A stretch of DNA of 64,000 nucleotides from positions 127,111,530-127,175,529 of the forward strand of contig OZ024931.1 of NCBI GenBank assembly GCA_964017235.1. Reading direction: 5' to 3'. This document shows, piece after piece, positions 32,001 through 47,831 of this stretch. The DNA is from Sabellastarte sp. h YS-2021 (taxonomy: Eukaryota; Annelida; Polychaeta; Sabellida; Sabellidae). Positions within the stretch are counted from its first letter, which is position 1. The number at the start of each line of letters is the position of its first letter. Under the pieces are notes generated by a model that saw only the letters and a program-made list of their open reading frames with translations, ran no database searches and was not told the DNA's origin. Position numbers and translations under genes: made by a program.

Positions 32001-33763
32001 GGCTTCAGATTGGCAAAATTAGGATATACTTGATATTACCAGCTGAGGGGTGACCTAGGCCCCCCACACCCTGGAAATTGAAATTTTTAAAATGGCCCTC
32101 GAGTAGCCCAAACCAATACAAATTCATTCTTTGATATAAACTGAGTTTCCTGTGAAAATTTCAGCCAGATTGACCAACTTTAAGGGGTGTTTTGGGCTGA
32201 TCTGGCATTTTATGAATACCTCGCCAACTACACTCCCTGAACCTGCACTTTGGGCTAGATATGTAATTCTGAAGGAACACACTACTAAAACTCATTTCAG
32301 TGGCGACTCCTGTAGGAAACAATATGGTTTTCAACCTTGAATCTACCTTAATTGAGAATATATCAGCATATCCTGATACAGCCATCTGAGGCTGTATTTT
32401 GCCCTTCCTGGATCACATATTACGCATATGACACCACTGGTATAACAGATGTAATCCTAAAACCTATGCAATCAGATTTAGTAGGTGGCAAGTAATTTTT
32501 GGGCCAAATTTCAGACTTATAGACCAACATTTGATACTGGTTTGGGCTGATTTATATCTATTTTTGGCTAATTTTACAACAATATTTTGGTGAAATATTT
32601 TCTGATTAGACATGTAATGCTCCAAATGTGCCGAAAATATCCTTACTAATAATTAGAACATGAATGAAATTAAATTTTGGCTTCAGATTGGCAAAATTAG
32701 GATATACTTGATATTACCAGCTGAGGGGTGACCTAGGCCCCCCACACCCCGGAAATTGAAATTTTTAAAATAGCCCTCGAGTAGCCCAAACCAATACAAA
32801 TTCATTCTTTGATATAAACTGAGTTTCCTGTGAAAATTTCAGCCAGATTGACCAACTTTAAGGGGTGTTTTGGGCTGATCTGGCATTTTATGGATACCTC
32901 GCCAACTACACTCCCTGAACCTGCACTTTGGGCTAGATATGTAATTCTGAAGGAACACACTACTAAAATTCATTTCAGTGGCGACTCCTGTGGGAAACAA
33001 TATGGTTTTCAACCTTGAATCTACCTTAATTGAGAATATATCAGCATATCCTGATACAGCCATCTGAGGCTGTATTTTGGCCTTCCTGGACCACATATTA
33101 CGCATATGACACCACTGGTATAACAGATGTAATCCTAAAACCTATGCAATCAGATTTAGTAGGTGGCAAGTAATTTTTGGGCCAAATTTCAGACTTATAG
33201 ACCAACATTTGATACTGGTTTGGGCTGATTTATATCTATTTTTGGCTAATTTTACAACAATATTTTGGTGAAATATTTTCTGATTAGACATGTAATGCTC
33301 CAAATGTGCCTAAAATATCCTTACTAATTATTAGAACATGAATGAAATTAAATTTTGGTTTCAGATTGGCAAAATTAGGATATACTTGATATTACCAGCT
33401 GAGGGGTGACCTAGGCCGCCCCACACCCCGGAAATTGAAATTTCTAAAATGGCCCTCGAGTAGCCCAAACCAATACAAATTCATTCTTTGATATAAACTG
33501 AGTTTCCTGTGAAAATTTCAGCCAGATTGACCAACTTTAAGGGGTGTTTTGGGCTGATCTGGCATTTTATGAATACCTCGCCAACTACACTCCCTGAACC
33601 TGCACTTTGGGCTAGATATGTAATTCTGAAGGAACACACTACTAAAACTCATTTCAGTGGCGACTCCTGTAGGAAACAATATGGTTTTCAACCTTGAATC
33701 TACCTTAATTGAGAATATATCAGCATATCCTGATACAGCCATCTGAGGCTGTATTTTGGCCTT

Positions 33764-34229
33764 CCTGGACCACATATTACGCATATGACACCACTGGTAT
33801 ACCAGATGTAATCCTAAAACCTATGCAATCAGATTTAGTAGGTGGCAAGTAATTTTTGGGCCAAATTTCAGACTTATAGACCAACATTTGATACTGGTTT
33901 GGGCTGATTTATATCTATTTTTACAACAATATTTTTGGTGAAATAATTTTTGATTAGACATGTAATGCTCCAAATGTGCCTAAAATATCCTTACTAATTA
34001 TTAGAACATGCATGAAATTAAATTTTGGCTTCAGATTGGCAAAATTAGGATATACTTGATATTACCAGCTGAGGGGTGACCTGGGTTCCCCCACACCCCG
34101 GAAATTGCAATTTCTAAAATGGCCCTTGAATAGCCCAAACCAATACAACTTCATTCTTTGATATAAACTGAGTTTCCGGTGAAAATTTCAGCCAGATTGA
34201 CCAGCCATCTGAGGCTGTATTTTGGCCTT
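33764..34229 (+). repeat. Short satellite unit S4
   Basis: Third occurrence of the same neighbourhood, but the unit after it lacks the aagtaagtttt change shared by the units after S2 and S3. Eight long units follow before S5. Confidence 0.9.
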
Positions 34230-37200
34230 CCTGGACCACATATTACGCATATGACACCACTGGTATACCAGATGTAATCCTAAAACCTATGCAATCAGAT
34301 TTAGTAGGTGGCAAGTAATTTTTGGGCCAAATTTCAGACTTATAGACCAACATTTGATACTGGTTTGGGCTGATTTATATCTATTTTTGGCTAATTTTAC
34401 AACAATATTTTGGTGAAATATTTTCTGATTAGACATGTAATGCTCCAAATGTGCCTAAAATATCCTTACTAATTATTAGAACATGAATGAAATTAAATTT
34501 TGGCTTCAGATTGGCAAAATTAGGATATACTTGATATTACCAGCTGAGGGGTGACCTAGGCCCCCCACACCCTGGAAATTGAAATTTTTAAAATGGCCCT
34601 CGAGTAGCCCAAACCAATACAAATTCATTCTTTGATATAAACTAAGTTTCCTGTGAAAATTTCAGCCAGATTGACCAACTTTAAGGGTTTTTTTGGGCTG
34701 ATCTGGCATTTTATGAATACCTCGCCAACTACACTCCCTGAACCTGCACTTTGGGCTAGATATGTAATTCTGAAGGAACACACTACTAAAACTCATTTCA
34801 GTGGCGACTCCTGTGGGAAACAATATGGTTTTCAACCTTGAATCTACCTTAATTGAGAATATATCAGCATATCCTGATACAGCCATCTGAGGCTGTATTT
34901 TGGCCTTCCTGGATCACATATTACGCATATGACACCACTGGTATACCAGATGTAATCCTAAAACCTTTGCAATCAGATTTAGTAGGTGGCAAGTAATTTT
35001 TGGGCCAAATTTCAGACTTATAGACCAACATTTGATACTGGTTTGGGCTGATTTATATCTATTTTTGGCTAATTTTACAACAATATTTTGGTGAAATATT
35101 TTCTGATTAGACATGTAATGCTCCAAATGTGCCTAAAATATCCTTACTAATTATTAGAACATGAATAAAATTAAATTTTGGCTTCAGATTGGCAAAATTA
35201 GGATATACTTGATATTACCAGCTGAGGGGTGACCTAGGCCCCCCACACCCCGGAAATTGAAATTTTTAAAATAGCCCTCGAGTAGCCCAAACCAATACAA
35301 ATTCATTCTTTGATATAAACTGAGTTTCCTGTGAAAATTTCAGCCAGATTGACCAACTTTAAGGGGTGTTTTGGGCTGATCTGGCATTTTATGGATACCT
35401 CGCCAACTACACTCCCTGAACCTGCACTTTGGGCTAGATATGTAATTCTGAAGGAACACACTACTAAAACTCATTTCAGTGGCGACTCCTGTGGGAAACA
35501 ATATGGTTTTCAACCTTGAATCTACCTTAATTGAGAATATATCAGCATATCCTGATACAGCCATCTGAGGCTGTATTTTGGCCTTCCTGGACCACATATT
35601 ACGCATATGACACCACTGGTATAACAGATGTAATCCTAAAACCTATGCAATCAGATTTAGTAGGTGGCAAGTAATTTTTGGGCCAAATTTCAGACTTATA
35701 GACCAACATTTGATACTGGTTTGGGCTGATTTATATCTATTTTTGGCTAATTTTACAACAATATTTTGGTGAAATATTTTCTGATTAGACATGTAATGCT
35801 CCAAATGTGCCTAAAATATCCTTACTAATTATTAGAACATGAATGAAATTAAATTTTGGCTTCAGATTGGCAAAATTAGGATATACTTGATATTACCAGC
35901 TGAGGGGTGACCTAGGCCCCCCACACCCTGGAAATTGAAATTTTTAAAATGGCCCTCGAGTAGCCCAAACCAATACAAATTCATTCTTTGATATAAACTG
36001 AGTTTCCTGTGAAAATTTCAGCCAGATTGACCAACTTTAAGGGGTGTTTTGGGCTGATCTGGCATTTTATGAATACCTCGCCAACTACACTCCCTGAACC
36101 TGCACTTTGGGCTAGATATGTAATTCTGAAGGAACACACTACTAAAACTCATTTCAGTGGCGACTCCTGTAGGAAACAATATGGTTTTCAACCTTGAATC
36201 TACCTTAATTGAGAATATATCAGCATATCCTGATACAGCCATCTGAGGCTGTATTTTGCCCTTCCTGGATCACATATTACGCATATGACACCACTGGTAT
36301 AACAGATGTAATCCTAAAACCTATGCAATCAGATTTAGTAGGTGGCAAGTAATTTTTGGGCCAAATTTCAGACTTATAGACCAACATTTGATACTGGTTT
36401 GGGCTGATTTATATCTATTTTTGGCTAATTTTACAACAATATTTTGGTGAAATATTTTCTGATTAGACATGTAATGCTCCAAATGTGCCTAAAATATCCT
36501 TACTAATAATTAGAACATGAATAAAATTAAATTTTGGCTTCAGATTGGCAAAATTAGGATATACTTGATATTACCAGCTGAGGGGTGACCTAGGCCCCCC
36601 ACACCCCGGAAATTGAAATTTTTAAAATAGCCCTCGAGTAGCCCAAACCAATACAAATTCATTCTTTGATATAAACTGAGTTTCCTGTGAAAATTTCAGC
36701 CAGATTGACCAACTTTAAGGGGTGTTTTGGGCTGATCTGGCATTTTATGGATACCTCGCCAACTACACTCCCTGAACCTGCACTTTGGGCTAGATATGTA
36801 ATTCTGAAGGAACACACTACTAAAATTCATTTCAGTGGCGACTCCTGTGGGAAACAATATGGTTTTCAACCTTGAATCTACCTTAATTGAGAATATATCA
36901 GCATATCCTGATACAGCCATCTGAGGCTGTATTTTGGCCTTCCTGGACCACATATTACGCATATGACACCACTGGTATAACAGATGTAATCCTAAAACCT
37001 ATGCAATCAGATTTAGTAGGTGGCAAGTAATTTTTGGGCCAAATTTCAGACTTATAGACCAACATTTGATACTGGTTTGGGCTGATTTATATCTATTTTT
37101 GGCTAATTTTACAACAATATTTTGGTGAAATATTTTCTGATTAGACATGTAATGCTCCAAATGTGCCTAAAATATCCTTACTAATTATTAGAACATGAAT

Positions 37201-39653
37201 GAAATTAAATTTTGGCTTCAGATTGGCAAAATTAGGATATACTTGATATTACCAGCTGAGGGGTGACCTAGGCCCCCCACACCCTGGAAATTGAAATTTT
37301 TAAAATGGCCCTCGAGTAGCCCAAACCAATACAAATTCATTCTTTGATATAAACTGAGTTTCCTGTGAAAATTTCAGCCAGATTGACCAACTTTAAGGGG
37401 TGTTTTGGGCTGATCTGGCATTTTATGAATACCTCGCCAACTACACTCCCTGAACCTGCACTTTGGGCTAGATATGTAATTCTGAAGGAACACACTACTA
37501 AAACTCATTTCAGTGGCGACTCCTGTAGGAAACAATATGGTTTTCAACCTTGAATCTACCTTAATTGAGAATATATCAGCATATCCTGATACAGCCATCT
37601 GAGGCTGTATTTTGCCCTTCCTGGATCACATATTACGCATATGACACCACTGGTATAACAGATGTAATCCTAAAACCTATGCAATCAGATTTAGTAGGTG
37701 GCAAGTAATTTTTGGGCCAAATTTCAGACTTATAGACCAACATTTGATACTGGTTTGGGCTGATTTATATCTATTTTTGGCTAATTTTACAACAATATTT
37801 TGGTGAAATATTTTCTGATTAGACATGTAATGCTCCAAATGTGCCGAAAATATCCTTACTAATAATTAGAACATGAATAAAATTAAATTTTGGCTTCAGA
37901 TTGGCAAAATTAGGATATACTTGATATTACCAGCTGAGGGGTGACCTAGGCCCCCCACACCCCGGAAATTGAAATTTTTAAAATAGCCCTCGAGTAGCCC
38001 AAACCAATACAAATTCATTCTTTGATATAAACTGAGTTTCCTGTGAAAATTTCAGCCAGATTGACCAACTTTAAGGGGTGTTTTGGGCTGATCTGGCATT
38101 TTATGGATACCTCGCCAACTACACTCCCTGAACCTGCACTTTGGGCTAGATATGTAATTCTGAAGGAACACACTACTAAAATTCATTTCAGTGGCGACTC
38201 CTGTGGGAAACAATATGGTTTTCAACCTTGAATCTACCTTAATTGAGAATATATCAGCATATCCTGATACAGCCATCTGAGGCTGTATTTTGGCCTTCCT
38301 GGACCACATATTACGCATATGACACCACTGGTATAACAGATGTAATCCTAAAACCTATGCAATCAGATTTAGTAGGTGGCAAGTAATTTTTGGGCCAAAT
38401 TTCAGACTTATAGACCAACATTTGATACTGGTTTGGGCTGATTTATATCTATTTTTGGCTAATTTTACAACAATATTTTGGTGAAATATTTTCTGATTAG
38501 ACATGTAATGCTCCAAATGTGCCTAAAATATCCTTACTAATTATTAGAACATGAATGAAATTAAATTTTGGCTTCAGATTGGCAAAATTAGGATATACTT
38601 GATATTACCAGCTGAGGGGTGACCTAGGCCCCCCACACCCTGGAAATTGAAATTTTTAAAATGGCCCTCGAGTAGCCCAAACCAATACAAATTCATTCTT
38701 TGATATAAACTGAGTTTCCTGTGAAAATTTCAGCCAGATTGACCAACTTTAAGGGGTGTTTTGGGCTGATCTGGCATTTTATGAATACCTCGCCAACTAC
38801 ACTCCCTGAACCTGCACTTTGGGCTAGATATGTAATTCTGAAGGAACACACTACTAAAACTCATTTCAGTGGCGACTCCTGTAGGAAACAATATGGTTTT
38901 CAACCTTGAATCTACCTTAATTGAGAATATATCAGCATATCCTGATACAGCCATCTGAGGCTGTATTTTGCCCTTCCTGGATCACATATTACGCATATGA
39001 CACCACTGGTATAACAGATGTAATCCTAAAACCTATGCAATCAGATTTAGTAGGTGGCAAGTAATTTTTGGGCCAAATTTCAGACTTATAGACCAACATT
39101 TGATACTGGTTTGGGCTGATTTATATCTATTTTTGGCTAATTTTACAACAATATTTTGGTGAAATATTTTCTGATTAGACATGTAATGCTCCAAATGTGC
39201 CGAAAATATCCTTACTAATAATTAGAACATGAATAAAATTAAATTTTGGCTTCAGATTGGCAAAATTAGGATATACTTGATATTACCAGCTGAGGGGTGA
39301 CCTAGGCCCCCCACACCCCGGAAATTGAAATTTTTAAAATAGCCCTCGAGTAGCCCAAACCAATACAAATTCATTCTTTGATATAAACTGAGTTTCCTGT
39401 GAAAATTTCAGCCAGATTGACCAACTTTAAGGGGTGTTTTGGGCTGATCTGGCATTTTATGGATACCTCGCCAACTACACTCCCTGAACCTGCACTTTGG
39501 GCTAGATATGTAATTCTGAAGGAACACACTACTAAAACTCATTTCAGTGGCGACTCCTGTGGGAAACAATATGGTTTTCAACCTTGAATCTACCTTAATT
39601 GAGAATATGTCAGCATATCCTGATACAGCCATCTGAGGCTGTATTTTGGCCTT

Positions 39654-40119
39654 CCTGGACCACATATTACGCATATGACACCACTGGTATAACAGATGTA
39701 ATCCTAAAACCTATGCAATCAGATTTAGTAGGTGGCAAGTAATTTTTGGGCCAAATTTCAGACTTATAGACCAACATTTGATACTGGTTTGGGCTGATTT
39801 ATATCTATTTTTACAACAATATTTTTGGTGAAATAATTTCTGATTAGACATGTAATGCTCCAAATATGCCTAAAATATCCTTACTAATTATTAGAACATG
39901 CATGAAATTAAATTTTGGCTTCAGATTGGCAAAATTAGGATATACTTGATATTACCAGCTGAGGGGTGACCTGGGTTCCCCCACACCCCGGAAATTGCAA
40001 TTTCTAAAATGGCCCTTGAATAGCCCAAACCAATACAACTTCATTCTTTGATATAAACTGAGTTTCCGGTGAAAATTTCAGCCAGATTGACCAGCCATCT
40101 GAGGCTGTATTTTGGCCTT
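39654..40119 (+). repeat. Short satellite unit S5
   Basis: Carries aataatttctgattag and ccaaatatgcc, which separate S5-S7 from S2-S4. Flanked on both sides by units with gagaatatgtcagc. Confidence 0.9.
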
Positions 40120-42153
40120 CCTGGACCACATATTACGCATATGACACCACTGGTATACCAGATGTAATCCTAAAACCTATGCAATCAGATTTAGTAGGTG
40201 GCAAGTAATTTTTGGGCCAAATTTCAGACTTATAGACCAACATTTGATACTGGTTTGGGCTGATTTATATCTATTTTTGGCTAATTTTACAACAATATTT
40301 TGGTGAAATATTTTCTGATTAGACATGTAATGCTCCAAATGTGCCGAAAATATCCTTACTAATAATTAGAACATGAATAAAATTAAATTTTGGCTTCAGA
40401 TTGGCAAAATTAGGATATACTTGATATTACCAGCTGAGGGGTGACCTAGGCCCCCCACACCCCGGAAATTGAAATTTTTAAAATAGCTCTCGAGTAGCCC
40501 AAACCAATACAAATTCATTCTTTGATATAAACTGAGTTTCCTGTGAAAATTTCAGCCAGATTGACCAACTTTAAGGGGTGTTTTGGGCTGATCTGGCATT
40601 TTATGGATACCTCGCCAACTACACTCCCTGAACCTGCACTTTGGGCTAGATATGTAATTCTGAAGGAACACACTACTAAAACTCATTTCAGTGGCGACTC
40701 CTGTGGGAAACAATATGGTTTTCAACCTTGAATCTACCTTAATTGAGAATATGTCAGCATATCCTGATACAGCCATCTGAGGCTGTATTTTGGCCTTCCT
40801 GGACCACATATTACGCATATGACACCACTGGTATAACAGATGTAATCCTAAAACCTATGCAATCAGATTTAGTAGGTGGCAAGTAATTTTTGGGCCAAAT
40901 TTCAGACTTATAGACCAACATTTGATACTGGTTTGGGCTGATTTATATCTATTTTTGGCTAATTTTACAACAATATTTTGGTGAAATATTTTCTGATTAG
41001 ACATGTAATGCTCCAAATGTGCCTAAAATATCCTTACTAATTATTAGAACATGAATGAAATTAAATTTTGGCTTCAGATTGGCAAAATTAGGATATACTT
41101 GATATTACCAGCTGAGGGGTGACCTAGGCCCCCCACACCCTGGAAATTGAAATTTTTAAAATGGCCCTCGAGTAGCCCAAACCAATACAAATTCATTCTT
41201 TGATATAAACTGAGTTTCCTGTGAAAATTTCAGCCAGATTGACCAACTTTAAGGGGTGTTTTGGGCTGATCTGGCATTTTATGAATACCTCGCCAACTAC
41301 ACTCCCTGAACCTGCACTTTGGGCTAGATATGTAATTCTGAAGGAACACACTACTAAAACTCATTTCAGTGGCGACTCCTGTAGGAAACAATATGGTTTT
41401 CAACCTTGAATCTACCTTAATTGAGAATATATCAGCATATCCTGATACAGCCATCTGAGGCTGTATTTTGCCCTTCCTGGATCACATATTACGCATATGA
41501 CACCACTGGTATAACAGATGTAATCCTAAAACCTATGCAATCAGATTTAGTAGGTGGCAAGTAATTTTTGGGCCAAATTTCAGACTTATAGACCAACATT
41601 TGATACTGGTTTGGGCTGATTTATATCTATTTTTGGCTAATTTTACAACAATATTTTGGTGAAATATTTTCTGATTAGACATGTAATGCTCCAAATGTGC
41701 CGAAAATATCCTTACTAATAATTAGAACATGAATAAAATTAAATTTTGGCTTCAGATTGGCAAAATTAGGATATACTTGATATTACCAGCTGAGGGGTGA
41801 CCTAGGCCCCCCACACCCCGGAAATTGAAATTTTTAAAATAGCCCTCGAGTAGCCCAAACCAATACAAATTCATTCTTTGATATAAACTGAGTTTCCTGT
41901 GAAAATTTCAGCCAGATTGACCAACTTTAAGGGGTGTTTTGGGCTGATCTGGCATTTTATGGATACCTCGCCAACTACACTCCCTGAACCTGCACTTTGG
42001 GCTAGATATGTAATTCTGAAGGAACACACTACTAAAACTCATTTCAGTGGCGACTCCTGTGGGAAACAATATGGTTTTCAACCTTGAATCTACCTTAATT
42101 GAGAATATGTCAGCATATCCTGATACAGCCATCTGAGGCTGTATTTTGGCCTT

Positions 42154-42619
42154 CCTGGACCACATATTACGCATATGACACCACTGGTATAACAGATGTA
42201 ATCCTAAAACCTATGCAATCAGATTTAGTAGGTGGCAAGTAATTTTTGGGCCAAATTTCAGACTTATAGACCAACATTTGATACTGGTTTGGGCTGATTT
42301 ATATCTATTTTTACAACAATATTTTTGGTGAAATAATTTCTGATTAGACATGTAATGCTCCAAATATGCCTAAAATATCCTTACTAATTATTAGAACATG
42401 CATGAAATTAAATTTTGGCTTCAGATTGGCAAAATTAGGATATACTTGATATTACCAGCTGAGGGGTGACCTGGGTTCCCCCACACCCCGGAAATTGCAA
42501 TTTCTAAAATGGCCCTTGAATAGCCCAAACCAATACAACTTCATTCTTTGATATAAACTGAGTTTCCGGTGAAAATTTCAGCCAGATTGACCAGCCATCT
42601 GAGGCTGTATTTTGGCCTT
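42154..42619 (+). repeat. Short satellite unit S6
   Basis: S5-type diagnostic bases. Three long units (D-R-D) separate it from S5. Confidence 0.9.
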
Positions 42620-43975
42620 CCTGGACCACATATTACGCATATGACACCACTGGTATACCAGATGTAATCCTAAAACCTATGCAATCAGATTTAGTAGGTG
42701 GCAAGTAATTTTTGGGCCAAATTTCAGACTTATAGACCAACATTTGATACTGGTTTGGGCTGATTTATATCTATTTTTGGCTAATTTTACAACAATATTT
42801 TGGTGAAATATTTTCTGATTAGACATGTAATGCTCCAAATGTGCCGAAAATATCCTTACTAATAATTAGAACATGAATAAAATTAAATTTTGGCTTCAGA
42901 TTGGCAAAATTAGGATATACTTGATATTACCAGCTGAGGGGTGACCTAGGCCCCCCACACCCCGGAAATTGAAATTTTTAAAATAGCCCTCGAGTAGCCC
43001 AAACCAATACAAATTCATTCTTTGATATAAACTGAGTTTCCTGTGAAAATTTCAGCCAGATTGACCAACTTTAAGGGGTGTTTTGGGCTGATCTGGCATT
43101 TTATGGATACCTCGCCAACTACACTCCCTGAACCTGCACTTTGGGCTAGATATGTAATTCTGAAGGAACACACTACTAAAACTCATTTCAGTGGCGACTC
43201 CTGTGGGAAACAATATGGTTTTCAACCTTGAATCTACCTTAATTGAGAATATGTCAGCATATCCTGATACAGCCATCTGAGGCTGTATTTTGGCCTTCCT
43301 GGACCACATATTACGCATATGACACCACTGGTATAACAGATGTAATCCTAAAACCTATGCAATCAGATTTAGTAGGTGGCAAGTAATTTTTGGGCCAAAT
43401 TTCAGACTTATAGACCAACATTTGATACTGGTTTGGGCTGATTTATATCTATTTTTGGCTAATTTTACAACAATATTTTGGTGAAATATTTTCTGATTAG
43501 ACATGTAATGCTCCAAATGTGCCTAAAATATCCTTACTAATTATTAGAACATGAATGAAATTAAATTTTGGCTTCAGATTGGCAAAATTAGGATATACTT
43601 GATATTACCAGCTGAGGGGTGACCTAGGCCCCCCACACCCTGGAAATTGAAATTTTTAAAATGGCCCTCGAGTAGCCCAAACCAATACAAATTCATTCTT
43701 TGATATAAACTGAGTTTCCTGTGAAAATTTCAGCCAGATTGACCAACTTTAAGGGGTGTTTTGGGCTGATCTGGCATTTTATGGATACCTCGCCAACTAC
43801 ACTCCCTGAACCTGCACTTTGGGCTAGATATGTAATTCTGAAGGAACACACTACTAAAACTCATTTCAGTGGCGACTCCTGTGGGAAACAATATGGTTTT
43901 CAACCTTGAATCTACCTTAATTGAGAATATGTCAGCATATCCTGATACAGCCATCTGAGGCTGTATTTTGGCCTT

Positions 43976-44441
43976 CCTGGACCACATATTACGCATATGA
44001 CACCACTGGTATAACAGATGTAATCCTAAAACCTATGCAATCAGATTTAGTAGGTGGCAAGTAATTTTTGGGCCAAATTTCAGACTTATAGACCAACATT
44101 TGATACTGGTTTGGGCTGATTTATATCTATTTTTACAACAATATTTTTGGTGAAATAATTTCTGATTAGACATGTAATGCTCCAAATATGCCTAAAATAT
44201 CCTTACTAATTATTAGAACATGCATGAAATTAAATTTTGGCTTCAGATTGGCAAAATTAGGATATACTTGATATTACCAGCTGAGGGGTGACCTGGGTTC
44301 CCCCACACCCCGGAAATTGCAATTTCTAAAATGGCCCTTGAATAGCCCAAACCAATACAACTTCATTCTTTGATATAAACTGAGTTTCCGGTGAAAATTT
44401 CAGCCAGATTGACCAGCCATCTGAGGCTGTATTTTGGCCTT
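43976..44441 (+). repeat. Short satellite unit S7 (last one in the window)
   Basis: S5-type diagnostic bases. Only two long units, both D-type, separate it from S6. No short unit occurs in the remaining 19.6 kb. Confidence 0.9.
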
Positions 44442-47400
44442 CCTGGACCACATATTACGCATATGACACCACTGGTATACCAGATGTAATCCTAAAACCT
44501 ATGCAATCAGATTTAGTAGGTGGCAAGTAATTTTTGGGCCAAATTTCAGACTTATAGACCAACATTTGATACTGGTTTGGGCTGATTTATATCTATTTTT
44601 GGCTAATTTTACAACAATATTTTGGTGAAATATTTTCTGATTAGACATGTAATGCTCCAAATGTGCCTAAAATATCCTTACTAATTATTAGAACATGAAT
44701 GAAATTAAATTTTGGCTTCAGATTGGCAAAATTAGGATATACTTGATATTACCAGCTGAGGGGTGACCTAGGCCCCCCACACCCTGAAAATTGAAATTTT
44801 TAAAATGGCCCTCGAGTAGCCCAAACCAATACAAATTCATTCTTTGATATAAACTGAGTTTCCTGTGAAAATTTCAGCCAGATTGACCAACTTTAAGGGG
44901 TGTTTTGGGCTGATCTGGCATTTTATGGATACCTCGCCAACTACACTCCCTGAACCTGCACTTTGGGCTAGATATGTAATTCTGAAGGAACACACTACTA
45001 AAATTCATTTCAGTGGCGACTCCTGTGGGAAACAATATGGTTTTCAACCTTGAATCTACCTTAATTGAGAATATATCAGCATATCCTGATACAGCCATCT
45101 GAGGCTGTATTTTGGCCTTCCTGGACCACATATTACGCATATGACACCACTGGTATAACAGATGTAATCCTAAAACCTATGCAATCAGATTTAGTAGGTG
45201 GCAAGTAATTTTTGGGCCAAATTTCAGACTTATAGACCAACATTTGATACTGGTTTGGGCTGATTTATATCTATTTTTGGCTAATTTTACAACAATATTT
45301 TGGTGAAATATTTTCTGATTAGACATGTAATGCTCCAAATGTGCCTAAAATATCCTTACTAATTATTAGAACATGAATGAAATTAAATTTTGGCTTCAGA
45401 TTGGCAAAATTAGGATATATTTGATATTACCAGCTGAGGGGTGACCTAGGCCCCCCACACCCTGGAAATTGAAATTTTTAAAATGGCCCTCGAGTAGCCC
45501 AAACCAATACAAATTCATTCTTTGATATAAACTGAGTTTCCTGTGAAAATTTCAGCCAGATTGACCAACTTTAAGGGGTGTTTTGGGCTGATCTGGCATT
45601 TTATGAATACCTCGCCAACTACACTCCCTGAACCTGCACTTTGGGCTAGATATGTAATTCTGAAGGAACACACTACTAAAACTCATTTCAGTGGCGACTC
45701 CTGTAGGAAACAATATGGTTTTCAACCTTGAATCTACCTTAATTGAGAATATATCAGCATATCCTGATACAGCCATCTGAGGCTGTATTTTGCCCTTCCT
45801 GGATCACATATTACGCATATGACACCACTGGTATAACAGATGTAATCCTAAAACCTATGCAATCAGATTTAGTAGGTGGCAAGTAATTTTTGGGCCAAAT
45901 TTCAGACTTATAGACCAACATTTGATACTGGTTTGGGCTGATTTATATCTATTTTTGGCTAATTTTACAACAATATTTTGGTGAAATATTTTCTGATTAG
46001 ACATGTAATGCTCCAAATGTGCCGAAAATATCCTTACTAATAATTAGAACATGAATAAAATTAAATTTTGGCTTCAGATTGGCAAAATTAGGATATACTT
46101 GATATAACCAGCTGAGGGGTGACCTAGGCCCCCCACACCCCGGAAATTGAAATTTTTAAAATAGCCCTCGAGTAGCCCAAACCAATACAAATTCATTCTT
46201 TGATATAAACTGAGTTTCCTGTGAAAATTTCAGCCAGATTGACCAACTTTAAGGGGTGTTTTGGGCTGATCTGGCATTTTATGGATACCTCGCCAACTAC
46301 ACTCCCTGAACCTGCACTTTGGGCTAGATATGTAATTCTGAAGGAACACACTACTAAAATTCATTTCAGTGGCGACTCCTGTGGGAAACAATATGGTTTT
46401 CAACCTTGAATCTACCTTAATTGAGAATATATCAGCATATCCTGATACAGCCATCTGAGGCTGTATTTTGGCCTTCCTGGACCACATATTACGCATATGA
46501 CACCACTGGTATAACAGATGTAATCCTAAAACCTATGCAATCAGATTTAGTAGGTGGCAAGTAATTTTTGGGCCAAATTTCAGACTTATAGACCAACATT
46601 TGATACTGGTTTGGGCTGATTTATATCTATTTTTGGCTAATTTTACAACAATATTTTGGTGAAATATTTTCTGATTAGACATGTAATGCTCCAAATGTGC
46701 CTAAAATATCCTTACTAATTATTAGAACATGAATGAAATTAAATTTTGGCTTCAGATTGGCAAAATTAGGATATACTTGATATTACCAGCTGAGGGGTGA
46801 CCTAGGCCCCCCACACCCTGGAAATTGAAATTTTTAAAATGGCCCTCGAGTAGCCCAAACCAATACAAATTCATTCTTTGATATAAACTGAGTTTCCTGT
46901 GAAAATTTCAGCCAGATTGACCAACTTTAAGGGGTGTTTTGGGCTGATCTGGCATTTTATGAATACCTCGCCAACTACACTCCCTGAACCTGCACTTTGG
47001 GCTAGATATGTAATTCTGAAGGAACACACTACTAAAACTCATTTCAGTGGCGACTCCTGTAGGAAACAATATGGTTTTCAACCTTGAATCTACCTTAATT
47101 GAGAATATATCAGCATATCCTGATACAGCCATCTGAGGCTGTATTTTGCCCTTCCTGGATCACATATTACGCATATGACACCACTGGTATAACAGATGTA
47201 ATCCTAAAACCTATGCAATCAGATTTAGTAGGTGGCAAGTAATTTTTGGGCCAAATTTCAGACTTATAGACCAACATTTGATACTGGTTTGGGCTGATTT
47301 ATATCTATTTTTGGCTAATTTTACAACAATATTTTGGTGAAATATTTTCTGATTAGACATGTAATGCTCCAAATGTGCCGAAAATATCCTTACTAATAAT

Positions 47401-47831
47401 TAGAACATGAATAAAATTAAATTTTGGCTTCAGATTGGCAAAATTAGGATATACTTGATATTACCAGCTGAGGGGTGACCTAGGCCCCCCACACCCCGGA
47501 AATTGAAATTTTTAAAATAGCCCTCGAGTAGCCCAAACCAATACAAATTCATACTTTGATATAAACTGAGTTTCCTGTGAAAATTTCAGCCAGATTGACC
47601 AACTTTAAGGGGTGTTTTGGGCTGATCTGGCATTTTATGGATACCTCGCCAACTACACTCCCTGAACCTGCACTTTGGGCTAGATATGTAATTCTGAAGG
47701 AACACACTACTAAAATTCATTTCAGTGGCGACTCCTGTGGGAAACAATATGGTTTTCAACCTTGAATCTACCTTAATTGAGAATATATCAGCATATCCTG
47801 ATACAGCCATCTGAGGCTGTATTTTGGCCTT

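Larger units (their letters stand above)
22194..47831 (+). repeat. Left satellite domain with higher-order structure
   Basis: Long units fall into types by diagnostic bases. D units have tttatggata and cctgtggg; R units have tttatgaata and cctgtagg and are often followed by ttgcccttcctggatc. D and R alternate over long stretches (for example 35331 D, 36009 R, 36687 D, 37365 R, 38043 D, 38721 R), giving a 1356-bp dimer. Short units divide the domain into blocks with 3, 5, 7, 8, 3 and 2 long units between them. Confidence 0.88.
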
